Made by a program: the position numbers and the translations under genes | In this document: in pieces, positions 1-11,740 of the stretch | How the letters are laid out: every line of letters starts with the position of its first letter | Position numbering within the stretch: position 1 is the first letter of the stretch | The notes under the pieces: model-generated | What the model was told of the DNA's origin: nothing | Database searches by the model: none | Seen by the model: the letters and a program-made list of their open reading frames with translations, nothing else | NCBI GenBank assembly: GCA_038380795.1 | Contig: CM076277.1 | Coordinates: forward strand, 6,291,501-6,355,500 | Length of the DNA stretch: 64,000 bases | From: Pyrocephalus nanus | Lineage: Eukaryota > Chordata > Aves > Passeriformes > Tyrannidae | Reading direction: 5' to 3'

Positions 1-196
1 CAGTAATATTCCAGATTTTCTCCTGCAGAGGGAGAAGAAGGGACACAATCTGCCCCTCAGCACAGAGCCCTGTGGAGATGCAGGGCAGGGCAAGAACAGC
101 TCACACCTCTGAGTTTGATGCCTTGGCACCCCAGCTCAGCTCACTGCCAGTGCACTTGCTCAGTGTCTCTCAGCTCAAGTGCTCTGGATTTTTTAG

Positions 197-204
<8 letters not shown>
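1..204. other. Unique non-coding sequence at left edge
   Basis: No recognisable repeat or gene. The open frames here run straight into the adjacent T tract and encode poly-Phe, so they are not credible proteins. Confidence 0.7.

Positions 205-247
<43 letters not shown>
205..247. repeat. Poly(T) tract, 43 nt
   Basis: An uninterrupted run of 43 T, preceded by TTTC. It is the longest homopolymer in the window. Bird CR1 elements do not end in poly-A, and no retrocopy with a matching orientation is visible beside it. It is more likely a slippage-grown homopolymer than a retrotransposon tail. Its exact length is the base call most likely to be wrong here. Confidence 0.95.
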
Positions 248-250
<3 letters not shown>

Positions 251-3200
251 TATCTGCTACATTTCTGTCATATCCATTTACTACACTGGTGTCCTTTGAC
301 AAGGAAGAATTTTAAAAAATGACTAGAAACGGTTCTGGCAGTTGTGAGCACAAGTGATACCTCAAAAGAAGGAAGCAACCAACTGAGAAAACAGAGGAGC
401 AGAGCAGGGAAAGAATTAGAGGTCTCAGACCAAGATTAGAGATAAAATCATGTCTTCATAGTGTTTAAAGCACATCAGCTTGATTAGAAACAGGCTTGCA
501 CACAGGATGAAAGCACAAGGGTGTGGACAGAGAAGCACAAAGATGTTAAAAGAAATGCAATTAACTATCAATGTTTGTCTTAGTGCACTTCTGAAAACAT
601 CACTGCTGCTGATACAGAGATGAACTGTACGGGGTAGAGAAGGAGATTAAATTATGTATTGTTCCTTTAACACTTTCTTCAGTTAAATAACATAATATTT
701 TCAAGGTTACTGTTAAAATAACAGGGTTGTCCAGTGGAATTTATTCCCACTGGTGTTTGTGTACTGTATATATTTATACCACATGAGCAGCCCATAAATT
801 CTCCTCATAAATGCTGTTATCTCCAGTGCTGGCAGTTTCTCATTTTTATGGTGGTATAACTTTAAGGTGTGGTGTTGTGTCCCGTTACACCTCATTGCCT
901 GCAGCTTCTGCTGCCCAATTAGGCTCTGCTCCTGCTCAGCTCCTTGTCCTCCCTGATGTCACTTGTCCCCATCCACACCACACCAGCACAGCCCCAAGAG
1001 CCTAGGCATCTTCCAACTCAACAAATTTCTGTCTGACCACCCCTAGGTATCCAATCTGCCCTCCTGGTTGAGAGCTTCTCCTCCAGACCAAGAAAAAGAT
1101 CCTTCCAAGAGGGGAACATCACCTCTTCCAAGAGGAGAAGATCCCATTCTTTTAGAGATGCCCAACCTGATTGCCAAAAACATATTTTTCATTTAACATT
1201 TCCCCCCCCAAAAAGCAACAAATATAGATTATAGAAAAGATGATCAGATCAAAAGGTCATCTGGGCTGGGAATTGCTGAGGGTGTAGGGCAAAGCTAAGA
1301 TAACTTCATAGGAGGAAAAAAAAGCCCATTTACAGTTGCAATCAGCTCTTTATACATCATAACAGGCTTAAAAGTAACAAAAGCCCTTCCATGCATCACT
1401 GACAATGCCACACGGAATGATTAGTGTCAGTGGAACACTGAATTTTCTTGCTGCTCTCATCCATCTGCCCTGAAGTTTGGTGCTTCTAACTCCAGACTTG
1501 TGAATCTGAACTCACATTTTGTTTTCTCCAATTTTCTTCCCCTTTTTTATGACCTTTTTCTGTTGCTATCTTGATTTATGGTCATTTGTGTGATTGCATT
1601 GCTTTGCTTTATGGCAGTTTATGTCATTCTGGTCTTGTCATAAATGACTACCATAAAGTGAGGTAAAATATCATAAAACATTAGTGAGTCACTGATATTC
1701 AAGGTTCTTGAGTACAAGTGCTGACAGGTAGCGAGCTCAGAAGAGCTGTGCCATTGCAGGGATGGATCATTATGGATACATGTGTGTACTGGCATCTGGA
1801 GGAACAAATGCCACTGTGGCTTCGCTTGTCAGTGGAAACAATTTAAAAGGGCAACGTTGAGTTGTTTTTTGTAAGTTTAAAAAGCCTGATATTCCTACAG
1901 TGATTTCTTTTACAGCAAAAAAGGTCGGCAAAGTAGATCTGCTCCCCTGTAACATCTCAGTGCATTTCATGTGCATCTAAACAGGCTGTTTAGGAGTTAG
2001 GTAGGACTGCCAAAAATCCATATGTAGAAACCAGATTGCTTTTGTAGGATGGTCATTTTGCAAGTTTGTCCATCTTTGAGTTGTGTGTGATGCTTTGCTG
2101 GAAGGTGAATATTCTTAAATCATGGTCGGTATGATCAGAAATCCTAAACTGATTATTTTGATGCATTCCACTTAAAGAAAACAACATTTTATCCAATAAT
2201 CGAAGCACTTATTACCTTTCTAGCTAAGAATATTGCAAAGCTTTTTATACTTTTCCTCTGTTTAGTAAAATAAGCCATTGCAGTTATATACTTTCCAAAG
2301 AAATATAAAAATAAAATACAAAATTATTTTGCCACTGATGTTTGCATTATGAATCCTTTATGCATTAAGAATCAATAATCTCTATTTCCACTATAAATTT
2401 CTACTATCAGTTGCTGCTACTTTATAGGATAACTTAATTCTAGAATGAAAATGGGTATTTGCTGGATTTAGAACTTGGAATGCATTACCATTAAGAAATA
2501 TGGAGATAACAATTTGGAAATTTATATTTGTTATTTGGACATAAACACATTGTTCAGATTTTAAATGGCTTTTTTTTTTATTTGCTACTATTACTGCAAA
2601 AATAAAAGACTTATCATCTCAAAATCTATTTAGTCTATGGCGACATTCCTTTATTTACTGGACTAGTTCTCTGGATACTTTGGGGGGGAAAATATTTTCA
2701 ATGCAGGATAATTTCTTTTTCCCCTTTCTGAGATAGACTGCACTGGATACCACTTTTATTGTGGATATTGTCACATTAACCTCCAACACTGAGAGCTTTA
2801 TTGAGTTCATCCTCAAAAGAACATACCAAAAAAACAAAACCTAAATTTCCCAAAATATGTCAGACTTGATAGTTTTTAATTCCAGGCCTCTACCATTTTG
2901 GAGGTTTGTAGCACTTTCTTTGCTGCGTTTTAACTTAAGACAGAACCACTCAACAACCCTCATACCCAAGGACCCCCTTCCACTCTCCAACAATCTGGTT
3001 TATCCCAGTCTTAATGGGCTTGGCCTTTTGCAAGCACATTCAGCTTAGATTCAATCTTTTTGTGATGGTGATAAAGTCAATTTGAGCAGGTAAAAATCCC
3101 CTCTGCAAAAGGAAACCCATGAAGGCTCCAGGTGCTGCAATAACCCACCAACAGCACTGAAGGTGCTGCACCTCAGAATGCTCTGGGTGAGAAATAACAG

Positions 3201-4798
3201 AGACTAAATCCTGGCAATGCCAGGTGAGGCAGAGCCTGTGCCAAATTCCCCCACCTGGCCAATTACTCCATTTGGAGTTATTCCTAGTCTGTACAGTGGG
3301 AGTGGAACTAATACATTCTGCTGTTACACATCAGAACAGCACAAAATTCCTCATGTGAGGGGAAAAGCAGCAAGGAAAATAAAGTGGCTCTGGCAGCCAG
3401 CTGGTAGTGACTTGTAGGAATAAGAGATCAGTCTGCTCTATTTTTAATAAGTAAGAAAAGGTAGATCTTGTTGGAAGCATCCCACTGCAATCCTAGAGGT
3501 TGGCAAATGAGAACAGAATTAGAAAATAATATTTAACTGGCCAACCAAGTGACAGGGGCACCTGTGCATCACCTGAGATCACACTGCTTTTGGAAACATC
3601 TCTCCAGGCTTTTTCACCCCTGCTCTGTGACTTCCATGCTGGAGAGACTGGAACATGAAAAAAGTCCCTTTGGTAAAAAACAGCAGCCAAGGGGATGGTT
3701 TTAAATGAGTTCCTACAGCTAATGCTCCCACAGGAAATTTTCTGCAAAAGGTGCTGTATCCAATTTCCCCTCTGCTGGGTGGAGAGAGATCTCAGAGTTA
3801 TCTCAGTACTTGGGACAATTAATTCCATTGACACAAATGCTTATGAAACAGGGTTTGTGTCCCTCTGAAGGCAAGGACAGTGTTCCCACTCCCTTCAAGG
3901 GTGACAGGCTCAGGCTCCCTGTCCTTAACACTCCAGAACTGCTTCTCTCAGCACAGGCTCAGCTACCTCTCGGTGCTGAGCTTATTAAACACCACCCTGG
4001 CACAACCACAGTTTATTTGTGCAGGTACATCTTTGGTTCTGACTCCTTGAATGAATAGCTGGGAATGGCTGGGAAATAATCAATGTAATTTGGGCCCCTG
4101 TGAGCTCAGGAATTCCTGTTTCAGCACTACATCTCATCAGTGTGGATCGGTTAACGTCCGAATCACACAGGAGGCAGACGATCAAAATTTACAGGTCAAG
4201 GGCTCTATCTGAGGACAAGACAATCCTTCCTTCAGAGCAGGGGCTGTAGGGCCCCTTTTTATTATTTGTTTTGTTCATTATTTTTTTAAGAACGGAAAAT
4301 ACTGCCTATTCTTTAAGAATCATACACATTCATCACTGCTGATCCCAGGGGAACATGTGAACTGGTGCATCTGAGTTGCTAAAGAAAAACAGGTTTTGCT
4401 GTTGGTTCTTTGGGCTATTTGGGTTTTGAATTAATGCTAAAAAAGGGCTTTTCAAGCAGCACAACAGAGGCACTTCACCTATAGACAAGAAAGACACGCA
4501 GGTTGTGTCCACTCATTCAACAGTTACAAAAACTGTTTCTGTGGTAATGGATATTCCCTGTCAAAAAGGATAGACTGGAATTTGCTTACAGAGCAGCAGA
4601 ACTCCCACTTTAAATAATGTTGGAAAACCAAAGTGTAGCTTCCCTCCCCTTCACTCTCCTCCAAAGAGGATTAATTATTTGAAGTATATTTTATTACCTT
4701 CAGCTTCCACTAATGACCACCTGAGCTGCAGTGATGTGGACATGGAATATCTAAAATTTTCACCAGCACTTATTGCTGATGAAAGGCAGTGGGATTGC
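248..4798. other. Unique non-coding sequence, no gene seen
   Basis: AT-rich single-copy-looking DNA. Frames reach at most 113 codons (3493-3834, minus) and resemble no protein family I know. A small imperfect direct duplication lies at 1101-1115 and 1124-1138 (CTTCCAAGAGG core). A very AT-rich stretch occupies about 2200-2620. No transposon end, RNA gene or CpG island is visible. Confidence 0.7.
1101..1138. repeat. Imperfect direct duplication of a 15-bp unit
   Basis: CCTTCCAAGAGGGGA at 1101 recurs as TCTTCCAAGAGGAGA at 1124, with 8 bp between the copies. Two of 15 positions differ. It is probably a replication-slippage duplication. Confidence 0.7.
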
Positions 4799-4812
4799 TT
4801 TTTTTTTTTTTT
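4799..4812. repeat. Short poly(T) tract, then A/C-rich low complexity
   Basis: A 14-nt T run. About 50 bp further on, at 4860-4905, comes a stretch made almost only of A and C (AAAACC, CAACC and ACCAACC units). Simple low-complexity DNA. Confidence 0.85.
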
Positions 4813-5454
4813 GTTAGTCAGTTTCGTTGTGTTTGTATGATTTTTTTTCCTTTATGATTGAAAAAACCCCAAAACCAACTCAACCAACCAACCCTCCAAA
4901 ATTCCCCAAAGATGTAAGATGAACAGCTGGACAGCCAAGTTTTGTTGTCAGAATTACTGGAAATATGAAGCCCCTTGAACATCCTCTCAACAGTTTTGAA
5001 GAAAAATTACTGAGATATTCTGATTTGCCTGACTTCCAGTCCTTCACTTGTGCTTTCTTATTTTTTTGAAGCTGAAATTCTCAGTGGAACAAAGTTTAAT
5101 GAAAAGATGTTGATCAGAAATTCAATTTTATAGGAAATGCTCAATTTTTTTACAAATTTGGAAACATCAGATGTTAGAATTTCCATTCAAATACAAATGA
5201 TAAGTCACAAAAACTATATTCCCTTGAAACTTCTGATTCAGGATTTTGAAAGATGGTCACAGTGTTTTCCTAGTAAAATCATCTAAGAAGCAATGATGTA
5301 ACTTAAAGAGGGACTGAAACCCCTTGATATAAAGTTCAGTGTGAAGAAAAAAACTTTGCATGAAGCCCAAAGAGCCCCCTCTTTACCTGTGCACTGATCT
5401 AGATTTAGCAGGAAAGGAATAAATTAGAAAAGTCTCCTGTTTCTTTGCCTTGTT
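4813..5454. other. Unique non-coding sequence
   Basis: AT-rich sequence after the A/C-rich patch. No repeat family, RNA gene or credible coding frame is visible. Confidence 0.65.
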
Positions 5455-5880
5455 GTGATGTAAAAGCGAATGAATGCTCAGCCAAGCACAAAGAACTCAT
5501 TGGCTGAGCATTATGAGGACACTCTGCATGATCTATTCCAAGCTCTGCTACAATTATTGTGACTAAAGGCTGAGAAATTTAGCACAACTGAGACTAAGTG
5601 ATAAATAATGCTTAAGCATATCTGCTTCTTGCATTAAGGAGACAGACTAAAGAGTTAATAATGCCTCTGATCAGCTTTTAATAGCCTCTAGATGCTTTCA
5701 CACAATAAATAGATCTGTTGTGAAAATACTCTGGAACACAGTGAAATACCACATGCATTGTGCCCTTTAAAATGCTTTAAATAGCACAATTATAGATTTA
5801 AAGATCGTAATTGATTTAAATTGGTGGTGGAATGTAAAATTTTATATGATGCATGAAACCTCTTAAGGCTTTAAAACTGT
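5455..5880. promoter_or_regulatory. Candidate conserved non-coding element (AT-rich)
   Basis: This block has the look of a vertebrate developmental enhancer. It lacks simple repeats and CR1 sequence, and is dense in TAAT/ATTA homeodomain-type cores and TTTAAA words (e.g. CGTAATTGATTTAAATTGG near 5807). It opens with a perfect hairpin at 5473-5512. What I see is base texture and motifs; that it is conserved or active is inference. It could equally be ordinary AT-rich intronic DNA. Confidence 0.3.
5473..5512. repeat. Perfect 13-bp inverted repeat, 14-nt loop
   Basis: Left arm AATGCTCAGCCAA (5473-5485) is exactly complementary to right arm TTGGCTGAGCATT (5500-5512). Each arm contains GCCAA or TTGGC, the half-site bound by NFI proteins, but facing outward and further apart than in a classic NFI palindrome. 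It could also fold as an RNA hairpin if transcribed; the stem is too short for a typical miRNA precursor. Confidence 0.9.
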
Positions 5881-6949
5881 AATTATCTTTGTCACTCTCA
5901 TATTGCACCCCAAAGCCTTTCTTTTAATGATTTAGATGTTAGAGAAAATAAATGAAATGTTCCTATGGATTGCCAAACAAAATGCCAGGAGAAAAAAACC
6001 ACACGGGGCCGTACCTTGGGGAAGGAGAGGTTTGGCTGAGCCCTGAGTTCCCAAAGCTCAAAGCTGAGCAGTAAATGATGATTAGGGATGCCCTGTATTG
6101 ATGATTCCACACCAGTCTGAGTGCATTGCTCCATATAAACCATACAAAGCTCAGCAGGCACCGTGTGTACAACCAACCAACCTGTGCTGTGTTCACACCA
6201 GAGCAGGGCGGTTGTGGGTTCAAATCAGAGATAAGGCTTTAAACAGGAGTTTAGAGAAGCTTCTCAGTGTCAAAGAAACTAATTGATGATGCCCTTCCCC
6301 ACTGGCAAAGGGTACAGGGCAGGTTTCAAGCATCTTTAATTTTTCTACATGAAACAGCCACCAGATACAAGAGACCTACAGAATGGTTGCTGTCCCCTCT
6401 CCCTGGTGGCAGCTCTGTGACACAGTCTGTACACTGGAGGTTGTGTGGCACACATATCTGTGTCTCCTCTTTGAAAGGCTTCCACAAAATCTCCAACTGT
6501 TTGAGTAAATGCAGAACTCAAAATTCAGCCACAGAAGAAGAAAAGTCCTGGCTGGAGTAAAGCACAACATTTCCAAGACTAAAGATTTAATGCACAGTGG
6601 AGCAAAAATCAGACCCACGTTCCAGGGTTAACCACTGATCCTCACGATAGGAGAACCTGATGCTGTTTGAAGCCTCTAGACATTATTTAATACCAAAACA
6701 AAAACTCCCTATAAGTAGCTAGAAAGAACAACATTAACTCCAGAAAGATTATTTCACTTTATCTGACCCATATTTGGAAACTTAAATCAATTTAACGTAG
6801 CAAAGCTCCCTCCAGTACAAGAGCAAGAAAAAGTCGTCTCAAATCTGTTTATATTCCTCCAGATGTCGATGCTGATACCAGTGCACAAACAATGAAGTAA
6901 ACAATTAAGAATTTCTTTTAACTTCTGCTGCTTTAGAAATCCAGGGAAG
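5881..6949. other. Unique non-coding sequence
   Basis: Short overlapping frames on both strands (longest 97 codons), none resembling a protein family. No transposon signature. A GGTTCAAATC word near 6218 resembles a tRNA B box, but nothing upstream folds as a tRNA. Confidence 0.65.
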
Positions 6950-6968
6950 AAAAAAAAAAAAAAAAAAA
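6950..6968. repeat. Poly(A) tract, 19 nt
   Basis: Uninterrupted A run after GGGAAG. There is no upstream element for which this would be a tail. Confidence 0.95.
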
Positions 6969-7179
6969 CTCCTCAGTGAATCAATGAACTAAAAATGGAT
7001 CGAGTCGCTAGGAAAAGAGATTGTGTTCAAGCTAAGAGGATATTACCAACAATAGGTAGTTAAAAATGGAATTAACAACTAATAAAAGTGGTGAAGCATA
7101 TCCTTTTAAAGAGCAGTTTGAAAGGCTTTCCATTAAAACAACAACTTTAGTCACAAACCTCTAGGTAAAACAATTAATA
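6969..7179. other. Unique non-coding sequence
   Basis: AT-rich single-copy-looking DNA between a poly(A) tract and a candidate regulatory block. No gene or repeat is recognised. Confidence 0.6.
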
Positions 7180-7480
7180 GCTATATTTGTGGGCTTGTGG
7201 GGGCCAATTAGCTTTGACTCTGTATTTATGAGTTCCCATTCCCAACGGGACAGGTACCAGAGTTTATTTTGGTGACGTGTGTTTCACAAAGTTATGCCTC
7301 AAAGCGAACCCTTGATATATAATCTGACATTTTTCCCCCCAAATTGACAGAGGAAATGTGGCACATTTAACACTCATTATGACCTCAGTGAAGGACAGAC
7401 ACGTTCATGCTGTTGGGAAACAGGATCATTCCAGCAGCAGAAAGATCAGCAATTAACACAAGGTGAGAATGATTGGCTGG
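7180..7480. promoter_or_regulatory. Candidate conserved non-coding element
   Basis: Non-repetitive block with clustered motif-like words: GCCAATTAGC, a CRE-like GGTGACGTGTG near 7271, CTCATTATGACCTCA near 7372, and AGCAATTAACA near 7448. No coding frame spans it. The regulatory reading is inference from texture; alignment to other birds and reptiles would decide. Confidence 0.28.
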
Positions 7481-7841
7481 AAAAATACTGTTTATGCCTT
7501 TGAAATTTTAAGATACTAAAGGAAAACATTGATATTCTTCTTCATAATACATTGTTGGCACAAATCAGGTCATGTGGAATATTCCAAGGGCTTTTTAGAA
7601 GGTATATGAAAAATAAGAATGTTGTGTTTTCACAGCCCCACACACTGATGCTGTTTGTATTTTGATGGGAAGCAACCAGTAGCTGAGAAAGTGAAATGGC
7701 TCTGATCATTTGAGAGAATAAGAAAATTATTGCCATTGCCATTGATCAGATTGCAAAGTACATTTATTGATTATTTACATTTGCTCTCTCTTGGTGCACA
7801 TTTAAACTCATGTTGGCTGAGGTTCCAAGTGTAGCTAAATG

Positions 7842-8169
7842 TTCTTTTTCTTTGTTTTGTTTGTTTCTTTTTTTTTTCTTTTAGCAGAACAAATGCAGAG
7901 AAAAAGGGAATCTATTAAAAGATTACAGCTCCAGTATAAACTCGGAGATACTAAAGATGATGAGTGTGTGGGGGACAGCACAAGACAACAACAAACAGAG
8001 CAGCAGCATGTGCACACACATGAGCATGTGAAACAGCAGAAGCAATTCTGTGTTCAGGGAAGAAGAGTAGCAGGCAAGGACTGTAAATTAAAGAAGAGAA
8101 AAACATGCCATTTTCACTGCTTATGTGCTCATAACTCGAGAAAAGCTTGTGTTAAATTAAAAAAATAAA
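7842..8169 (+). other. Acceptor-like tract, open frame and AATAAA (exon-like)
   Basis: A 40-nt pyrimidine-rich tract (7842-7882) ends in TTTTAG|CAG, with branch-point-like GCTAAAT just upstream. The following frame stays open to a TAA at 8166-8168, which overlaps an AATAAA hexamer at 8164-8169. The encoded peptide is rich in Lys, Arg and Gln (it includes MQRKRESIKRLQLQYKLGD). It matches no protein I recognise and loses helical character after about 30 residues. This arrangement would suit a terminal exon of a non-coding or lineage-specific transcript. It could also be chance: T-rich tracts and AATAAA are common in AT-rich DNA. Confidence 0.15.
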
Positions 8170-9612
8170 AGGAATAGATATAAGTTAGCAGAAAATGATG
8201 TAAGAGTTTAGAGGAGACCAGTGAGATGGAAAAGGTATGCTGAGCTGCTGATTCTGTTCACCAAATTACTGCTTCCCTCATCTTACAAGAATCCTTGGTC
8301 TGTTTATGCACATAATGAACTGATTTTTTTTCCCGCTCCAGATAAAGATTATGAGCAATAAAGCTCTTATTCTGAACTGATTCTGGCATTAGAGCTACTA
8401 CAGCTAAAGCTGAGACAGAAAAAGATACATAAGTATATGATACACTGCAGAAAATGAAGATGTTCAAGTACAGAAATTCCACCTGAGGGCCAAATTTGTC
8501 TTGTGTAAAATTGTGTGAATCAGAATTACTTTAAGCCAGTGAAGTTGGGTTAACTTGCATTTTTAGTCAAATAGAAGTTGCCTTTTAGGTATTATTTCTG
8601 CTTTGCCCCATGTACTGTGGAGTGTCCTGAGCTAGTGGAGCTTAAGGGCTGTGCTGCCAGCTGGAAAGATGGAGTTTAAAGCTGATATTCAGGGAGTTAA
8701 ATACACTGGCTCCATCTTAAACATTGGGAAATGGAGATGAGAAGAGAATTTCAAAGAACATTTAATAGACTTGACCATTTGGGTGTTTCAGTCCCCCAGG
8801 CTGCAGGGCAGGACCTCCTTTAGGTGTTGTTCAGGACCTGAGGCTGTGGGAAATCCAGAGCTTTGGAAAACCAGGTACTGAGGACGAAGTGGATAAAAGC
8901 AGAACAGAGGTGTAACACTGAGTTCAGCCTGGGTATGATATGAGCAAGCCCAGCCTCTTCCTGCCATGTCTAACAAGGTACTTGCTATGGGAAAAGAAAG
9001 GAAAAATCAATATAATTTCCAGCCTCTTTTGGATTTAAACGTTTGGCCAAGGCTTTCAGAAAAAAAACCTCCTGCTATTTTCTTTACCCCCCACCACACT
9101 GTCATCCCTTTGTGAGTGCTGCACATGATTTACCAGAGCCTACCTGTCTAAATGATGAAAATGAGAAAGCTTTTACCAAGTATGTATATCATACAAATGT
9201 AACTATTACATACATTGTACTGAGTGTTTTTTAGCCAGCTAAATAACAGTAAGGCCATTAATATGAATGCTCAGTGCAGGGGTCTGCCTCAAAATCCACA
9301 AGATGAATAACAAATCATAATACTGGCAAAGCAAAAAACACCCTTGTAAGCCATCCTTTTTCAGAAGCCTTTGAAGATACTTGTGGGCATTTCATAGATG
9401 ATTTAAAGTCCACCATGAAGAAAATCTATGGGGCTGTGGAATAATGTACTGTGGACAGTAAAGGAAACCCCACTGTTTAAAAGTAGCCTGGAAAATAAAC
9501 TCCAGAAAATATATGGTAAGAAACAACCCTGTACAAGCTTGGTGAATGTGCAGGTAAAACCTGGAAAATGCCAAGCTCTTTTTCCTAAATAGTATAAATC
9601 TGAAATCTTGGC
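8170..9612. other. Unique non-coding sequence
   Basis: No repeat family or gene recognised. Frames are short (up to 80 codons) and mutually overlapping. Confidence 0.65.
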
Positions 9613-9645
9613 ATTAAAAAAAAAACAAACAAACAAAACAAACAA
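9613..9645. repeat. A-rich / (AAAC)n low complexity
   Basis: A ten-nucleotide A run followed by AAAC units (CAAACAAACAAAACAAACAA). A similar short (AAAC)n patch lies at 10348-10376. Confidence 0.9.
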
Positions 9646-10600
9646 GTGTGAGTTTTACCATTTATTTAACCAACGGCAGGATTTAATTCTCTAATTTCAG
9701 GTTGTCCCAGGTAAAGAACTTGGTAAGCCAGCTGACTTCAATGAAGAAATGCTATTTTACAAATTATAAATGATTTTAGATAAGTCAGTATTTTAAAGGA
9801 ACATTTTGAAGGTATTTGCAGTGTGTCTCAGCTGCCACTGATGTCTGCAAAGAATCTGAACTTCAACTCATTCATGAACTGAAAGAAAATGCTCTTCAGC
9901 CTTTCTGATGGCTGACATTATAGAAGCTCCATGTTGTGTAGGCTCTGGAGTTGGAGGAAAAGGAGGACTGGATCAACCACAACAAAATGTCTTTTGAAAA
10001 GGTGGAAATCAGGACAAGAGAGAAATATATTTTTTAGAAATCCCATAAAAGGTGACATAAATGCACCTCAGAATTCACAACCAGAAAATTATCATTATCA
10101 CTGGGCAATAATATTAATGCCATTCTGTAGTATGGTAAAAGTTCATACTTTCCAGATAGGGAAAATCAGCCTTATTACTTCTGTAAGAAAACAACATTTC
10201 AAGCAAAATTACTATTGACCATCTCCCCTTGTTTCCTAGTGGGATAATGGACTACATTCTCATTTTAGGTGAAGGATATACAGGCAGACAAAATCTGGGA
10301 GAAGAAAACAGAAATGTATTTGCAAGTGCCTCACCTTAAGCATTTAAATGAAACAAACAAACAAACCAAAACAAAAGAGAAAAGCTTTGTATAAATAAAT
10401 AGAAGTTTTTCAAATGCTGCAGTTTTGGCTGCGTTGTAAACGTGTTGTCACCGGTGCAACAGAAGGAGTTTAAAATCAGCCCAAGTCAGGGGGGTGAGTT
10501 TGATATTTTTTGTGCTAATTGAAAAATAAGACTTTATTTCTTAGTATTCAAACTACAGGGAATATATTGCACTGACAAAATAGTTGGTACAGATAAGATC
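9646..10600. other. Unique non-coding sequence
   Basis: AT-rich DNA with one small (AAAC)n patch at 10348-10376. The 95-codon frame at 9931-10218 has no family resemblance. Confidence 0.65.
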
Positions 10601-10775
10601 AGAGAAGCTGTGGCTGCCCCATCCCTGGAACTGTCCAAGGCTGGGCTGGACAGGGCTAGGAGCAACCTGGGCTAGTGGAAGGTGTCCCTGCCCATGGCAA
10701 GGAGTGGGATTGGACTGTCTTTAGGGTCTATTCCAACCCAAGCCATTCTGGGATTCCATGGTTCTAAGAAAACTA
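10601..10775 (+). mobile_element. CR1 LINE 3' end fragment
   Basis: About 175 bp from the 3' end of a chicken-repeat-1 retrotransposon. It begins in the AGAAGCTGTGGCTGCCCC segment and continues through AGCAACCTGGGCTAGTGGAA and GGTGTCCCTGCCCATGGCA. It ends in the diverged terminus CATTCTGGGATTCCATGGTTCT. The copy is truncated at its 5' end, as nearly all bird CR1 insertions are, and contains none of the reverse-transcriptase frame. It is moderately diverged (e.g. CTGGACAGGGCTAGG where related copies in this window read TTGGATGGGGCTTGG). Confidence 0.93.
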
Positions 10776-11635
10776 CTAAATGAAGAGACTATCCCAGGAT
10801 GTTCCCTTCAATACGGTAATTTAAGCACGTGCAGCATTGGCCACTCTGTATTTCTGTTTGGTGGCTTATTTGGAACAAACAACTCCCCAGTAGCCTTTCC
10901 TAGCTTGCTCTGTAAACTAGATTGTTCTGTTCAGTCTATTATTCAACCACCAACCCACAGGCCAAGTTTCCTCTTCCAAAGGGCTGGTAAAGGTTGGTTT
11001 CTTCTTGTCCCTTTTAAGAATCTGAACATTGGACAATGAGACCAATTCTAAATATAACTATTTATTCAGAACATAAATCCCATCTCTCTTCTCTTCCTTT
11101 ACCTGCTTTTTTGGTTTACCAAGGGAACAAGAACTTCCAAAGATTGCAGTTCCATGTCCTTCACAGCAAGCACTCCTTACAAAATTGTATTTTAAATATA
11201 TTTATTGCCTCTTATGTTAAACTCCTTCAAGGAAGAAACAACAGGCCTAAAAGTTTGTGTCTTGCTTGTTGTACACCCCCAGTGACCCCAGCTCATCTAT
11301 TACACTGCCACAAGAAGAAACAGCCTCCAAACCCATTTGTCTGCTGCAATACTAGGTCTTTTAGGTTGCAAATGGAACAGATTTTTATTTAAACCCCCAT
11401 CTAAGAGTGTCATTATCCACAAATCTGCTCATAAATGTTTTGGCAACTGACAAAAAAAATTAACTTCAGAAGAGGAAGCCATTAGGATGAAAACATTTCA
11501 AATCATGTCATTCATCAGATCTCTGCTCATCCAACAAAACTTGCTTTTGTTACAGACAATTGTGGTGCTTAATCTCGGTACTTTTCAGCAACACATTTTT
11601 CTGATTAAAAAACCATAATCATACTGGCAGTAGTT
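10776..11635. other. Unique non-coding sequence
   Basis: No repeat or gene recognised. The 118-codon frame at 11036-11392 has no known domain and no upstream gene signals. Confidence 0.65.
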
Positions 11636-11740
11636 AGAGATAGAAAAGACCTATTAGTTCACTAAGCCCAGCTCCCTTCCATAGCAAGATATAATCCCTG
11701 GCAGGAAGTCTTTCAGATATTAAGTTGATCCAGAGCTTAG
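11636..11740 (-). mobile_element. Ancient CR1 fragment
   Basis: GAAAAGACCTATTAGTTCAC, followed by CCCAGCTCCCTTCCATAGCA and ATCCCTGGCAGG, resembles the complement of an old sauropsid CR1 subfamily 3' region (GACCTATTAGGTCATCTAGTCC type). Divergence is high and both ends are vague, so this is probably an insertion predating modern birds. It is the oldest-looking CR1 piece besides the relic at 55.6 kb. Confidence 0.5.

Noticed and set aside
3195..3240. CR1-like word CCTGGCAATGCCAGG
   Set aside because: A short palindromic word with no CR1 context on either side.
6205..6235. tRNA gene (B-box-like GGTTCAAATC)
   Set aside because: No A box at the proper distance upstream and no cloverleaf-forming arms.
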